A DNA stretch of 64,000 nucleotides, taken from Desulfovibrio gilichinskyi. Lineage in GTDB: Bacteria > Desulfobacterota > Desulfovibrionia > Desulfovibrionales > Desulfovibrionaceae. Positions 55,686-64,000 of the stretch are shown here, piece after piece (position 1 is the stretch's first letter; every line of letters starts with the position of its first letter). A program made the position numbers and the translations under genes. Below the pieces are notes generated by a model. That model was not told the origin of the DNA, did no database searches, and saw only the letters and a program-made list of their open reading frames with translations. The stretch covers positions 310,001 through 374,000 of the forward strand of contig NZ_FWZU01000005.1 in NCBI RefSeq assembly GCF_900177375.1, read 5' to 3'.

Positions 55686-57350
55686 TTATGAATATGTCCG
55701 GATTACGCCGGGTTTGATCTGGCATTTAACCCTGATGTTTCTGCCCACAGTGGTATAGCCGTCAACCATGTTGAAAGAAGAAGACGAGGTTATGTGCGCA
55801 TTGTTTCCGTCTGAAGCAACACTCATGTCGCCAAGGTGAGCCAGCAGATGGTTCATAGCGTCTCTTTCTGCATCCTCAAGTTTGTAATTGCGTGGAACGT
55901 TTTCCCTGTACCCGAGGGAGGGGATGAACATAACGCCGCGTTCGGTGTCGGCAAAGAGTTCTATTTCAGTCGTTGTTCTGGTTAAAGCCGCGCCGATTGC
56001 ATTGGCTACATCGTAGTTTTCAGGCACTTCCGTCGCAAGTTTGAATTTGCGGAAGATGTCCATTTTCATGGCTTTAGCCGGGCCGCCCATCATGTAAATT
56101 TTACGTGGAATGATGCGCCTGTTTTCGAGCAGTTCATGGATGGTATAAACCGGTTGCTGATTAATTTCTTCCACAAGTTTGCGCGTCGCATCATGAATTT
56201 TATCAATAGCGTTTTCGATAGCTCTGTCTGCCAGTTCGTCTGCTTCCATTTTGTTTTGAGCGGCAAAAGCGGCAAATTCGGCTTTTGATTTATCTATATT
56301 TCCGCAGTCGCAGGAATCTTTCCAGATAAGAGCATCCGTGAGAGTAGGAATTTTCCCTCCGAAAGCAATTGAAGGGCCGAGTCTTGTCGGACCGACTTTG
56401 ACGGATCCTTCAAGGATGGAAATGGCAGAGTCGCCTCCGACTCCTATGGAATGAACTTTCAGCGCACGTACAAGTGTCGGATGAGAACCTATGTTTATTC
56501 CTTCCTGCTCAATAAGAGGTGTCCCGTCGACAAAAATAGCAATGTCAGTGGTCGTTCCGCCGATGTCGTAGATGATGGAGTCATGAGTGATTTTGCAGAG
56601 AGCTATAATGCCCATAACACTGGCAGCCGGACCTGAAAAAATAGATTGAACAGGAACTTTTCTTGATAAAGGCAGCGGCATGGTTCCGCCGTCTGCTTTA
56701 AGGATGTTAACCTTTATATGGCTCAGTCCCATTTCATCAAGTGTGCGGGAAATAGCATCAGCAAAGTTATTGAAAATACGCCAGACCGCGCAATTGTAGA
56801 AGGCTGTTGCAATGCGTCTCGGGAAATTTAAACGCCCCGTAATCTGGTGCCCGAGTGTGGTAAAATCTGCATTGTCGCCAATGGCCAGCTCGATTTCTTT
56901 TTCGTGCGCGGGATTACGCGGAGAAAATTTTGTAACAGCTGCGTAAACCTTAACACCTGATTTGCGGCAGGATGAAATAGCCTCTTCCAGAGCAAGGTTG
57001 TCCAGTTGCTTTGTTTCAGATCCGCGGTGATCTAAAGATCCCGGGATCACATGAAAGTCCTTGCAGATCATAAAAGAATGCGGGTCTAGTCCGGGACCTG
57101 CGGAAATAATCATTCCGACGTCCTCAAACTTTCCTTCAACAATGGAATTTGTTGAGAGCGTGGTACTGAGGTTGAGCTGTTTTATACGCGCAGGGTCGGT
57201 CTTGCTTACAATTGTTCCAAGCGCACTTCTGATGGATGATAGAAGATCATCATGATTAGTTGCAACTTTGACCTGAGCTTCTATCCGGTCCGGCCCGATA
57301 GCAACCGCATCAGTATGTGTACCGCCTACGTCTATTCCAAGAAGGAGCAT
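55686..57350 (-). CDS. Hydantoinase/oxoprolinase family protein (HyuA-like)
   Basis: A 554-residue ATP-dependent amidohydrolase of the hydantoinase A/5-oxoprolinase family. The N-terminal ASKHA-type motif LLGIDVGGTHTDAVAIG and the central IYDIGGTTTDIAIFVDGTPL are intact; GVGGDSAISIL and a final VANAIGAALTR segment complete the HyuA core. No HyuB-type partner is adjacent, and the protein is shorter than full two-domain oxoprolinases. The substrate is probably a cyclic amide such as a hydantoin, oxoproline or N-methylhydantoin-like compound. AGGA precedes the ATG. It leads the operon with the HDAC-family gene. Confidence 0.9.
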   Translation of the reverse strand: MLLLGIDVGGTHTDAVAIGPDRIEAQVKVATNHDDLLSSIRSALGTIVSKTDPARIKQLNLSTTLSTNSIVEGKFEDVGMIISAGPGLDPHSFMICKDFHVIPGSLDHRGSETKQLDNLALEEAISSCRKSGVKVYAAVTKFSPRNPAHEKEIELAIGDNADFTTLGHQITGRLNFPRRIATAFYNCAVWRIFNNFADAISRTLDEMGLSHIKVNILKADGGTMPLPLSRKVPVQSIFSGPAASVMGIIALCKITHDSIIYDIGGTTTDIAIFVDGTPLIEQEGINIGSHPTLVRALKVHSIGVGGDSAISILEGSVKVGPTRLGPSIAFGGKIPTLTDALIWKDSCDCGNIDKSKAEFAAFAAQNKMEADELADRAIENAIDKIHDATRKLVEEINQQPVYTIHELLENRRIIPRKIYMMGGPAKAMKMDIFRKFKLATEVPENYDVANAIGAALTRTTTEIELFADTERGVMFIPSLGYRENVPRNYKLEDAERDAMNHLLAHLGDMSVASDGNNAHITSSSSFNMVDGYTTVGRNIRVKCQIKPGVIRTYS

Positions 57351-57562
57351 CTGATAAATCCTTGAAGTGGGAATTCACCCATCATTAATTATGAGAAGTT
57401 TAAAACCTTTTATTACAATAGTTTTAACCCTGCATCTTAGCGTTTTTTAACTGCTAAAATGTTAGAGTTAAAGGAATCTTAAGCAGTTTATGAATAACAC
57501 CCCTCTGACTGACACGTCCAGATGTTTTACTGTAAGCGGTATGAACCGCCACGTAAGCGGTG

Positions 57563-59110
57563 TTAATCCACTCCTTTAGTAATGCCGAGCTTTTTCATAC
57601 GCGAGTCAAACGTGGAGCGATTTATTCCTGCTGCCCGTGCCGCCTGACTGACGTTCCATTTATGCTTTTCTAAAAGCATCATAACATAACTGGATTCCAG
57701 TTCAGACCACGTCATTGACGCAATATTAAATGTTGAGCTTGCTTCATCCGCAAACTTCTGTGGTGAGTCCGTTCCTTGTCTCGTAATGATTGTCTCAGCT
57801 TTGATTACTGGACTTGCTATGTGTGCAGGTAGTTCTGATAATTGAATAGTATCACCCGGAACCATGGCTTGGAATTGCTTAATCGTGTTTTCAAGTTCTC
57901 GAATATTGCCTGGCCATTTATGTGTCTTCATTGCAGACATTGCTTCCGGAGTCAGCTTTTTGGGCAGCATATGGTTGCTTGATGCTTCTCTGGTTAAGAA
58001 ATATTCGGTCAGCAGCGGGATGTCTTCTTTTCTTTCGTGCAGGCTGGGCAGTTTAAGCGGTAAAACATTCAATCTGTAATAAAGGTCTTCTCTGAATCGT
58101 CCGGAGCGGACTTCTTCTTCTAATTTACGGTTGGTTGCTGAAATTATACGGATATTTATTTTACGGGTGTGAGTTCCTCCGAGCGGCTTAATTTCATTTT
58201 CTTGCAGCACTCTAAGAAGTTTAGCCTGAAGGTTGATATCCATATCTCCTATTTCGTCGAGAAAAACAGTGCCACCGTCAGCTGCCTCGAAAAGGCCTAA
58301 TTTATTTGCTGATGCCCCAGTGAAAGCTCCTTTTACATATCCGAATAATTCACTTTCAAGAAGGTTTTCCGGTATTGCGCTACAGTTCTGAGTTAAAAAA
58401 GGCTTGGTAGCGCGATCGCTCTGAACATGGATTTCTTCCGCGAACAGCTCTTTACCGGTCCCAGATTCTCCGGAAATAAGAACAGGATAATTTGTTGCCG
58501 CATAATTTTTAACAAGTTTAAGTGCTTTGCTGACAGACGCGCTCTTTCCGATAATTGAGTTTTTGCCGCGCAAACTGCTCAAAGTCTGGCTTAACTGGGC
58601 GTATTTATACTGCTGTTTTTGAAATTCTAAAGAGTTGCCTAAAGCTATAGAGCCGATGTCCACCATTTCCTGAAGCATTGTGAGATATTCAGGATTTAGA
58701 TTCAGATGGTCCCCGTCAGTGCTTGTATCAATAACCTGAACCGCTCCGTAAACATCTTTACCTTTAAGCAGGAGCGGAAAACATAGGATATGCTTACTTT
58801 TTATTTCAAAGTTTTGTTCAATTCTGCTGAAATGTCTGTCATCTGCTCCAGCTTCAGCAATGGTCATTTTCCCATTCTGTATGACCCATCCCACAATACT
58901 TTTTTCATTTGGTGAAAGCTTGACGCCTTTTAATGCTTCACTTTGATGCCCTAATGATTCGACGCATTCATACATGTTGTTGCGCTCAATCCAAAGTGAC
59001 CCTCTTTCTACGTTTTGCAACTTTAAAAGCAGGTTTAAAATTGTTTTCTGTAATTTTTTAGGGTCTAATTCCCGCGATAATGCTTTATAATCGTCAATTG
59101 AGATTGTCAT
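57563..59110 (-). CDS. GAF-type sigma-54-dependent activator
   Basis: A 515-residue enhancer-binding protein. The N-terminal GAF domain spans about residues 15-165 ([39 protein letters not shown]). The AAA+ domain has Walker [14 protein letters not shown], an intact GAFTGA loop and [15 protein letters not shown]. The C-terminal Fis-type helix-turn-helix is [20 protein letters not shown]. No -24/-12 promoter was found before the hydantoinase gene downstream. A near-consensus one lies divergently at 59280, 170 bases from this start, making that the likely target. No Shine-Dalgarno is evident. Confidence 0.92.
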   Translation of the reverse strand: MTISIDDYKALSRELDPKKLQKTILNLLLKLQNVERGSLWIERNNMYECVESLGHQSEALKGVKLSPNEKSIVGWVIQNGKMTIAEAGADDRHFSRIEQNFEIKSKHILCFPLLLKGKDVYGAVQVIDTSTDGDHLNLNPEYLTMLQEMVDIGSIALGNSLEFQKQQYKYAQLSQTLSSLRGKNSIIGKSASVSKALKLVKNYAATNYPVLISGESGTGKELFAEEIHVQSDRATKPFLTQNCSAIPENLLESELFGYVKGAFTGASANKLGLFEAADGGTVFLDEIGDMDINLQAKLLRVLQENEIKPLGGTHTRKINIRIISATNRKLEEEVRSGRFREDLYYRLNVLPLKLPSLHERKEDIPLLTEYFLTREASSNHMLPKKLTPEAMSAMKTHKWPGNIRELENTIKQFQAMVPGDTIQLSELPAHIASPVIKAETIITRQGTDSPQKFADEASSTFNIASMTWSELESSYVMMLLEKHKWNVSQAARAAGINRSTFDSRMKKLGITKGVD

Positions 59111-59279
59111 ATATATTTTTTATTTCACTAAGTTTTATTGTGTTATTTTGAGTTTTTTATGATATATAGTAATATTTATGAATAATCAACTTGTGAATGA
59201 TGATGGGGGAATTTGATTTTAAAATTATGAATGGCGACCTGTCGGGCATAACAGAGATTTTAGCCATAAAAACTGTTTT

Positions 59280-59294
59280 TGGCACGGATGGTGC
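59280..59294 (+). promoter_or_regulatory. Sigma-54 (-24/-12) promoter, divergent from the GAF activator gene
   Basis: TGGCAC-GGATG-GTGC matches TGGCAC-N5-TTGC with one mismatch and the exact GG-N10-GC spacing. It is preceded by a T-rich stretch. The start point should be near 59306. It closely resembles the amtB promoter at 61014. Confidence 0.85.
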
Positions 59295-59324
59295 TTTATG
59301 AAGATCAGCTTGTTAGTCAAGTAT

Positions 59325-59374
59325 GGACCGGGGGACCCACTCCACCTCCCCGACCCCTTCGGGTTCTCCGGTTC
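59325..59374 (+). ncRNA. Stem-loop with C-rich loop at the start of a sigma-54 transcript
   Basis: GGACCGGGGGACCC (59325-59338) can pair over 14 positions with GGGTTCTCCGGTTC (59361-59374), using three G-U pairs. The 22-base loop is almost purely C/T/A with CTCCACCTCCCC, which is complementary to Shine-Dalgarno-like GGAGGUG. It begins about 20 bases after the predicted start point. It may be the 5' leader of the next small gene or a regulatory RNA with a C-rich binding loop; this is a candidate, not a known family. Confidence 0.45.
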
Positions 59375-59432
59375 ACAACTTTCTTAAAACATTCCGGTTT
59401 ATTATCTATACATAAGATGGAGTGATCTTTTC

Positions 59433-59666
59433 ATGAGTAATATTGATAGTCTGCTTTCAGTGCACAGACAAGATATGGAAATGTTACGAGGTGAATCTCG
59501 TCAGGCCAGATCTCTCAGATCAAAAGAATATCGCGAAATGAATAAAGAGTTTAATGCTCTTCGCTCAAAGCTTTCAGCAGAATTGCCTCATTATGTTAAG
59601 GTCTCGTCTTTACTGCGCGGACCATTTGCTTTTATGCTGACTCTTCTAGCTATACTCAGCTGTTAG
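59433..59666 (+). CDS. Small hypothetical membrane protein, 77 residues
   Basis: A small protein not recognised by family. Residues 1-50 are polar and helical, with Arg/Glu-rich segments (DMEMLRGESRQARSLRSKEY) that could form a coiled coil. Residues 58-76 are hydrophobic (SLLRGPFAFMLTLLAILSC), giving a C-terminal membrane anchor. A GGAG lies about 10 bases before the ATG. It is expressed from the sigma-54 promoter at 59280 on current evidence and is followed by a strong terminator. A stress or nitrogen-related role is possible but not shown. Confidence 0.7.
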   Translation: MSNIDSLLSVHRQDMEMLRGESRQARSLRSKEYREMNKEFNALRSKLSAELPHYVKVSSLLRGPFAFMLTLLAILSC

Positions 59667-59729
59667 ATACAGCGAAACATTCTCTCCTGAAGATGTTTTA
59701 AGTTTTTTTACGAATAATTTTGTATTTAA

Positions 59730-59778
59730 AGTTCGAACCGGAATTAATCTATGTTAATCCGGTTCGGACTTTTTTTTT
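59730..59778 (+). terminator. Rho-independent terminator after the 77-residue gene
   Basis: AGTTCGAACCGGAATTAA pairs with TTAATCCGGTTCGGACT (one bulged A, one G-U) around TCTATG, followed by eight or nine T. Confidence 0.92.
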
Positions 59779-59849
59779 GAGCAAGTTTGTTTTTGCATTT
59801 GCTTGTCTGTATTAATGTCTCATCACAACTTTTCCCTTTTTCTTCCTGA

Positions 59850-60731
59850 CTACCGGGAGTTTCCAAGAAAAGATTTAGCTGCTTCTCTTAAGTTTTCATC
59901 CCAATTGGCCGCTAGAGGGTCTGCTATCAGTATCTTTGCTCCTATTGAAGAGGCTATTGCCTGTGCACTCTTTTTAGAGAACTGCGGCTGGATGAATATG
60001 GCAGAAACTGAATTATTGCGCGCAAAATCGATTATCTGGGCCATTTCTTTAGGGCTGGGTTCCTTTCCTTCTAATTCAATCGGAATCTGTTTTAAGCCGT
60101 AGGTTCTGGCAAAATATCCCCACGACGGGTGGTATACCATAAAGCTTTGCGGTTTTGAGGAGTTTTTGAATATGTTAATCAGTTCATGGTCCAGATCATC
60201 AATTTCCGCAGCAAATTTATAATAATTTTTCCTGTAAATATCTTCGTGCTGAGGGTCGGCCGCTATCAGTGAATCTCTGATTTGAAGGGACATGATTCTT
60301 ACAAGAGGCGGAGCCAGCCAGATGTGCGGATCTGCGATATAATTATCACTATGGTCGTGATGTTCTTCTCCTTCATGAATATGCTCCTGCATAGGCTGTC
60401 TGACGACAGATTCGTCTAAGTGAACAATCTCTAAATTTGTGTTTGCGGATTTAAATCTCGGCAGCCATGCCTGCTCAAACGGGACTCCTATGGCGAAATA
60501 AATAGCTGAATTGCTAAGTTGGGTCATCTGTTTGGGCTGCGGTTCGTATACCGCCGGACTACTGCCCGGTCTGACCATAACATTCACATCTACTAAGTCT
60601 CCTCCTATCTTTTTGACAAAGAACTCCTGCGGAACAATAGAAACAGTAACCTGTAACGGGGCTGCGTCTGCAACTGTTGAAACAAGTAAAAGTAAAATAG
60701 CAAATATGAATTTAAATTTGCGCGTGGACAT
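59850..60731 (-). CDS. Zinc/manganese ABC transporter substrate-binding protein (ZnuA-like)
   Basis: A 293-residue periplasmic metal-binding protein. The signal peptide (FKFIFAILLLLVSTVADA) ends before APLQVTV. Metal ligands are visible: VYEPQPKQ region, ADPHIWLAP (His), YHPSWGYFAR (His) and the late DPLAANW segment. A His-rich loop (HIHEGEEHHDHSDN, about residues 115-130) is the zinc-capture loop of ZnuA proteins. The start is the second ATG, with GGAGAG; four residues upstream is an ATG lacking spacing. No permease or ATPase gene is adjacent in the window on the same strand. Confidence 0.9.
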   Translation of the reverse strand: MSTRKFKFIFAILLLLVSTVADAAPLQVTVSIVPQEFFVKKIGGDLVDVNVMVRPGSSPAVYEPQPKQMTQLSNSAIYFAIGVPFEQAWLPRFKSANTNLEIVHLDESVVRQPMQEHIHEGEEHHDHSDNYIADPHIWLAPPLVRIMSLQIRDSLIAADPQHEDIYRKNYYKFAAEIDDLDHELINIFKNSSKPQSFMVYHPSWGYFARTYGLKQIPIELEGKEPSPKEMAQIIDFARNNSVSAIFIQPQFSKKSAQAIASSIGAKILIADPLAANWDENLREAAKSFLGNSR

Positions 60732-60824
60732 AAGTCTCTCCATTTAAAAATAGAAATTTAAAGTTTCGGTATAATTGCAACCATGTGGTTTGATGTCATT
60801 CCTTATAATCGATGCGGGGTTATA

Positions 60825-60902
60825 ATGACACTTTTCCCATCCGGCGTGTATAAAATAATTCTGATTGTTTTTATAGCAATAGGTGTAATTATAATGGTGT
60901 AA
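60825..60902 (+). CDS. Candidate 25-residue single-helix membrane peptide
   Basis: A very short frame with GGGG seven bases before its ATG. It encodes MTLFPSGVYK followed by a continuous hydrophobic run (IILIVFIAIGVIIMV). The same frame extends back to an ATG at 60783 (39 residues). It lies alone between the divergent ZnuA-like gene and the amtB promoter. It may be a chance open frame in AT-rich DNA; size and composition resemble small membrane peptides, but there is no other support. Confidence 0.25.
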   Translation: MTLFPSGVYKIILIVFIAIGVIIMV

Positions 60903-61013
60903 TTTTATAAGAATATTGTGTTTTGCTTTATTGGTGGAATATTATCGGCATTTGCTATTTTTGATAATAATTAAATTTCAAATATGTATAATCTGTCCTA
61001 AAATGTATTTTTT

Positions 61014-61028
61014 TGGCACGGAGAGTGC
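61014..61028 (+). promoter_or_regulatory. Sigma-54 (-24/-12) promoter of amtB-glnK-glnD
   Basis: TGGCAC-GGAGA-GTGC has one mismatch to consensus and exact spacing. It lies 131 bases before the amtB start, as expected for nitrogen-limited expression. Confidence 0.88.
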
Positions 61029-61032
61029 TTAG

Positions 61033-61111
61033 TGTATCTAAAATATACTTTTTGTGGTGGAGTTTTTTCAAAAATGGCAAATAATGTGTTTTTTGAGTGT
61101 ATCAAAATACA
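61033..61111 (+). promoter_or_regulatory. Two similar TGTAT dyads downstream of the amtB promoter
   Basis: TGTAT-CTAAA-ATATAC at 61033-61048 overlaps the predicted start point. TGTAT-CAAA-ATACA at 61098-61111 lies 49 bases before amtB. Their similarity suggests sites for one repressor acting on the leader; no protein can be assigned. Confidence 0.4.
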
Positions 61112-61159
61112 TAAATGTAAAAAATAGTAAAACAACGCAATGAGTGGGAGTAGTGGAAA

Positions 61160-62720
<1,561 letters not shown>

Positions 62721-62721
<1 letters not shown>

Positions 62722-64000
62722 TGACGAATTTGTCAGGTTTCGGGACTGCGACTCAAAACCTTCGTACCGGTAGAGATATTCTTCATGCGGCATGCTCTAA
62801 GAGTATGCCGCATGATTTCTCACAACGTTTGGCTGCCTTGGTAGACAGATATTTCAGTGAGAGGCTTGCAGAAGCGGTTGCAGAGGGGATTCTTTCTGAC
62901 TGTGAAGACCTTTGTGTGTTGGCTGTTGGCGGCTACGGCAGAGGAAAGCTTTCCCCGTTTTCAGATCTGGATGTTCTGGTACTTACAGACTTGTCTGAGG
63001 TTAGTCTTTTAGAAGGTCTGGCGGCTTTTTTGTTTCACCCTTTGTGGGATTTAAAATTTGATGTCGGGCATGCCGTTCGCACTGTTCAGCAGAATATTGA
63101 ACTTGCTAAAATAGATTTTAAGGTCTTGGCTTCATTTCTGGATTTACGTTTTTTAGCCGGAAATAATAAACTATATAAAAATCTTTCCAGTAAATTTGCT
63201 GAAGAGGTTCTTCCTGTTGCAGGCAGTTCTTTTTGCAATACTCTGTGGGAGAACCGTCAGACTGTGGGCGTCGGGATGGACTCGGTGGTCCTTGAGCCTG
63301 ATCTTAAAAATGGATGGGGTACTCTTCGAGATGTCCAGTTTGTGCATTGGTGCGCCTGTATAAAGGGTAACTATTCTCCCTTAAATGAAAAAGATCTTGA
63401 TGAGTTGCGAGATGGTGAAGCATTGCTGATACGAGCCCGTTCCGCCCTGCATTTGACTGCCGGTCGTAAAGTGGATCGTCTGGATATTGAAAGGGTTGCA
63501 GATGTGGCCGAGCTTTGCGGCGTAAAAGGGTATTCTCCGGCAAAGCGTGGTAACGATCTTTTAAATAAACTGCACTCTGCAATGATAAACGTCCGCTCTA
63601 TGGGTGATGCCCTTTATCGGGAATCTTTTATTAAAGATTTGAGGACGTTTATAGAATGGTCAGGGCCGATCAGTTTAAAATCAGCACTTGAACTTTTTGA
63701 ACATAAATCCAGAACAGGTAATCCTTTAACCCGTGAAGCCAGACGGGCTGTTTCAAATATAAATAGCGAAATAGATATCAGCCTTGGTGACGCACTGACG
63801 TTATTGATAAAAATTTTTGAAGCGCCATACGGCTGGCGAACTTCGCTTGAAATGCTCGACAGCGGTCTGTTTGATTCTTTTTTGCCTGAATTTTCCAAAG
63901 TTGCCGCTTTGATTCCGTATGATGGATATCATCGTTATCCGCCGGGAAGACATACACTGCTCGCAGTACAGAAATGTTGCTCCATATACAGAGATGAATT
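62721..64000 (+). CDS. glnD: [Protein-PII] uridylyltransferase/uridylyl-removing enzyme (5' part)
   Basis: The frame is open from an ATG overlapping the glnK stop to the end of the window, so the gene is truncated by the window edge with about 426 residues visible. The nucleotidyltransferase signature AVGGYGRGKLSPFSDLDVLV is at about residues 72-91. LEPDLKNGWGTLRDVQFVHW (about residues 193-212) matches the second GlnD block (D-x-K-x-G-x-G-G-x-R-D). The HD and ACT domains should lie beyond the window. It modifies PII in response to glutamine. Confidence 0.95.

Noticed and set aside
57351-57562. Sigma-54 promoter for the hydantoinase/HDAC operon
   Set aside because: No element with GG-N10-GC spacing and consensus bases was found on the minus strand in this gap.

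Overview
The window looks like a chromosome segment of a fairly AT-rich sulfate-reducing deltaproteobacterium of the Desulfovibrio/Maridesulfovibrio type. This is inferred from gene content and order, not from a database search. Supporting signs are an NfnAB transhydrogenase, a bacteriohemerythrin, a split ATP synthase operon (b', b, delta, alpha, gamma, beta, epsilon, without a and c) placed directly after mreBCD-mrdA-rodA-bactofilin, the order coiled-coil protein-zapA-6S RNA-rny-ymdB-tyrS, and several -24/-12 (sigma-54) promoters. There are no rRNA or tRNA genes, CRISPR arrays, phage genes or recognisable insertion sequences.

Layout. 1-2.9 kb: LysR regulator, periplasmic binding protein, GGDEF diguanylate cyclase. 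3.1-7.0 kb: a YheO-type PAS/HTH regulator followed by ridA, a dicarboxylate/amino-acid symporter and an L-cysteine desulfidase gene, which together read as a cysteine uptake and degradation cluster. 7.0-16.0 kb: an apparently identical 2.34 kb direct repeat, each copy carrying nfnA and nfnB, flanks an aldehyde dehydrogenase gene and its AcoR-like sigma-54 activator. 16.2-24.6 kb: an orphan small gene, lepA, lepB, hemerythrin, comM, a ParA-type ATPase, murI and a second periplasmic binding protein. 24.6-32.8 kb: TetR regulator with two palindromic operators, a DUF4911-like gene, an M24 peptidase, a UDP-galactopyranose-mutase-like flavoprotein, pstS-pstC-pstA behind a Pho-box array, and a YhcC-type radical SAM protein. 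33-44.9 kb: the rod-shape block and the ATP synthase operon. 45.3-54.3 kb: glmU, zapB-like and zapA genes, 6S RNA, rny, ymdB, tyrS, a YdcZ-type transporter, a UbiA prenyltransferase and an MscS channel. 54.4-59.1 kb: on the minus strand, an HDAC-family amidohydrolase, a hydantoinase/oxoprolinase and a GAF-type sigma-54 activator. 59.2-64 kb: a sigma-54 promoter leading into a C-rich stem-loop and a 77-residue protein, a ZnuA-type metal-binding protein, then the nitrogen module amtB-glnK-glnD (glnD runs off the window) behind its own sigma-54 promoter.

How it works together. Most of the window is housekeeping: envelope growth, energy conservation, division and nitrogen/phosphate supply. The more unusual parts are the duplicated nfnAB bracketing an aldehyde-oxidation circuit, the sigma-54 transcription unit at 59.28-59.78 kb with a possible anti-Shine-Dalgarno loop, a perfect 21-bp inverted repeat between mreB and mreC, and the cysteine-degradation cluster with an embedded ridA. 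Start codons were chosen from Shine-Dalgarno spacing and family length. Functional names are by motif recognition only.
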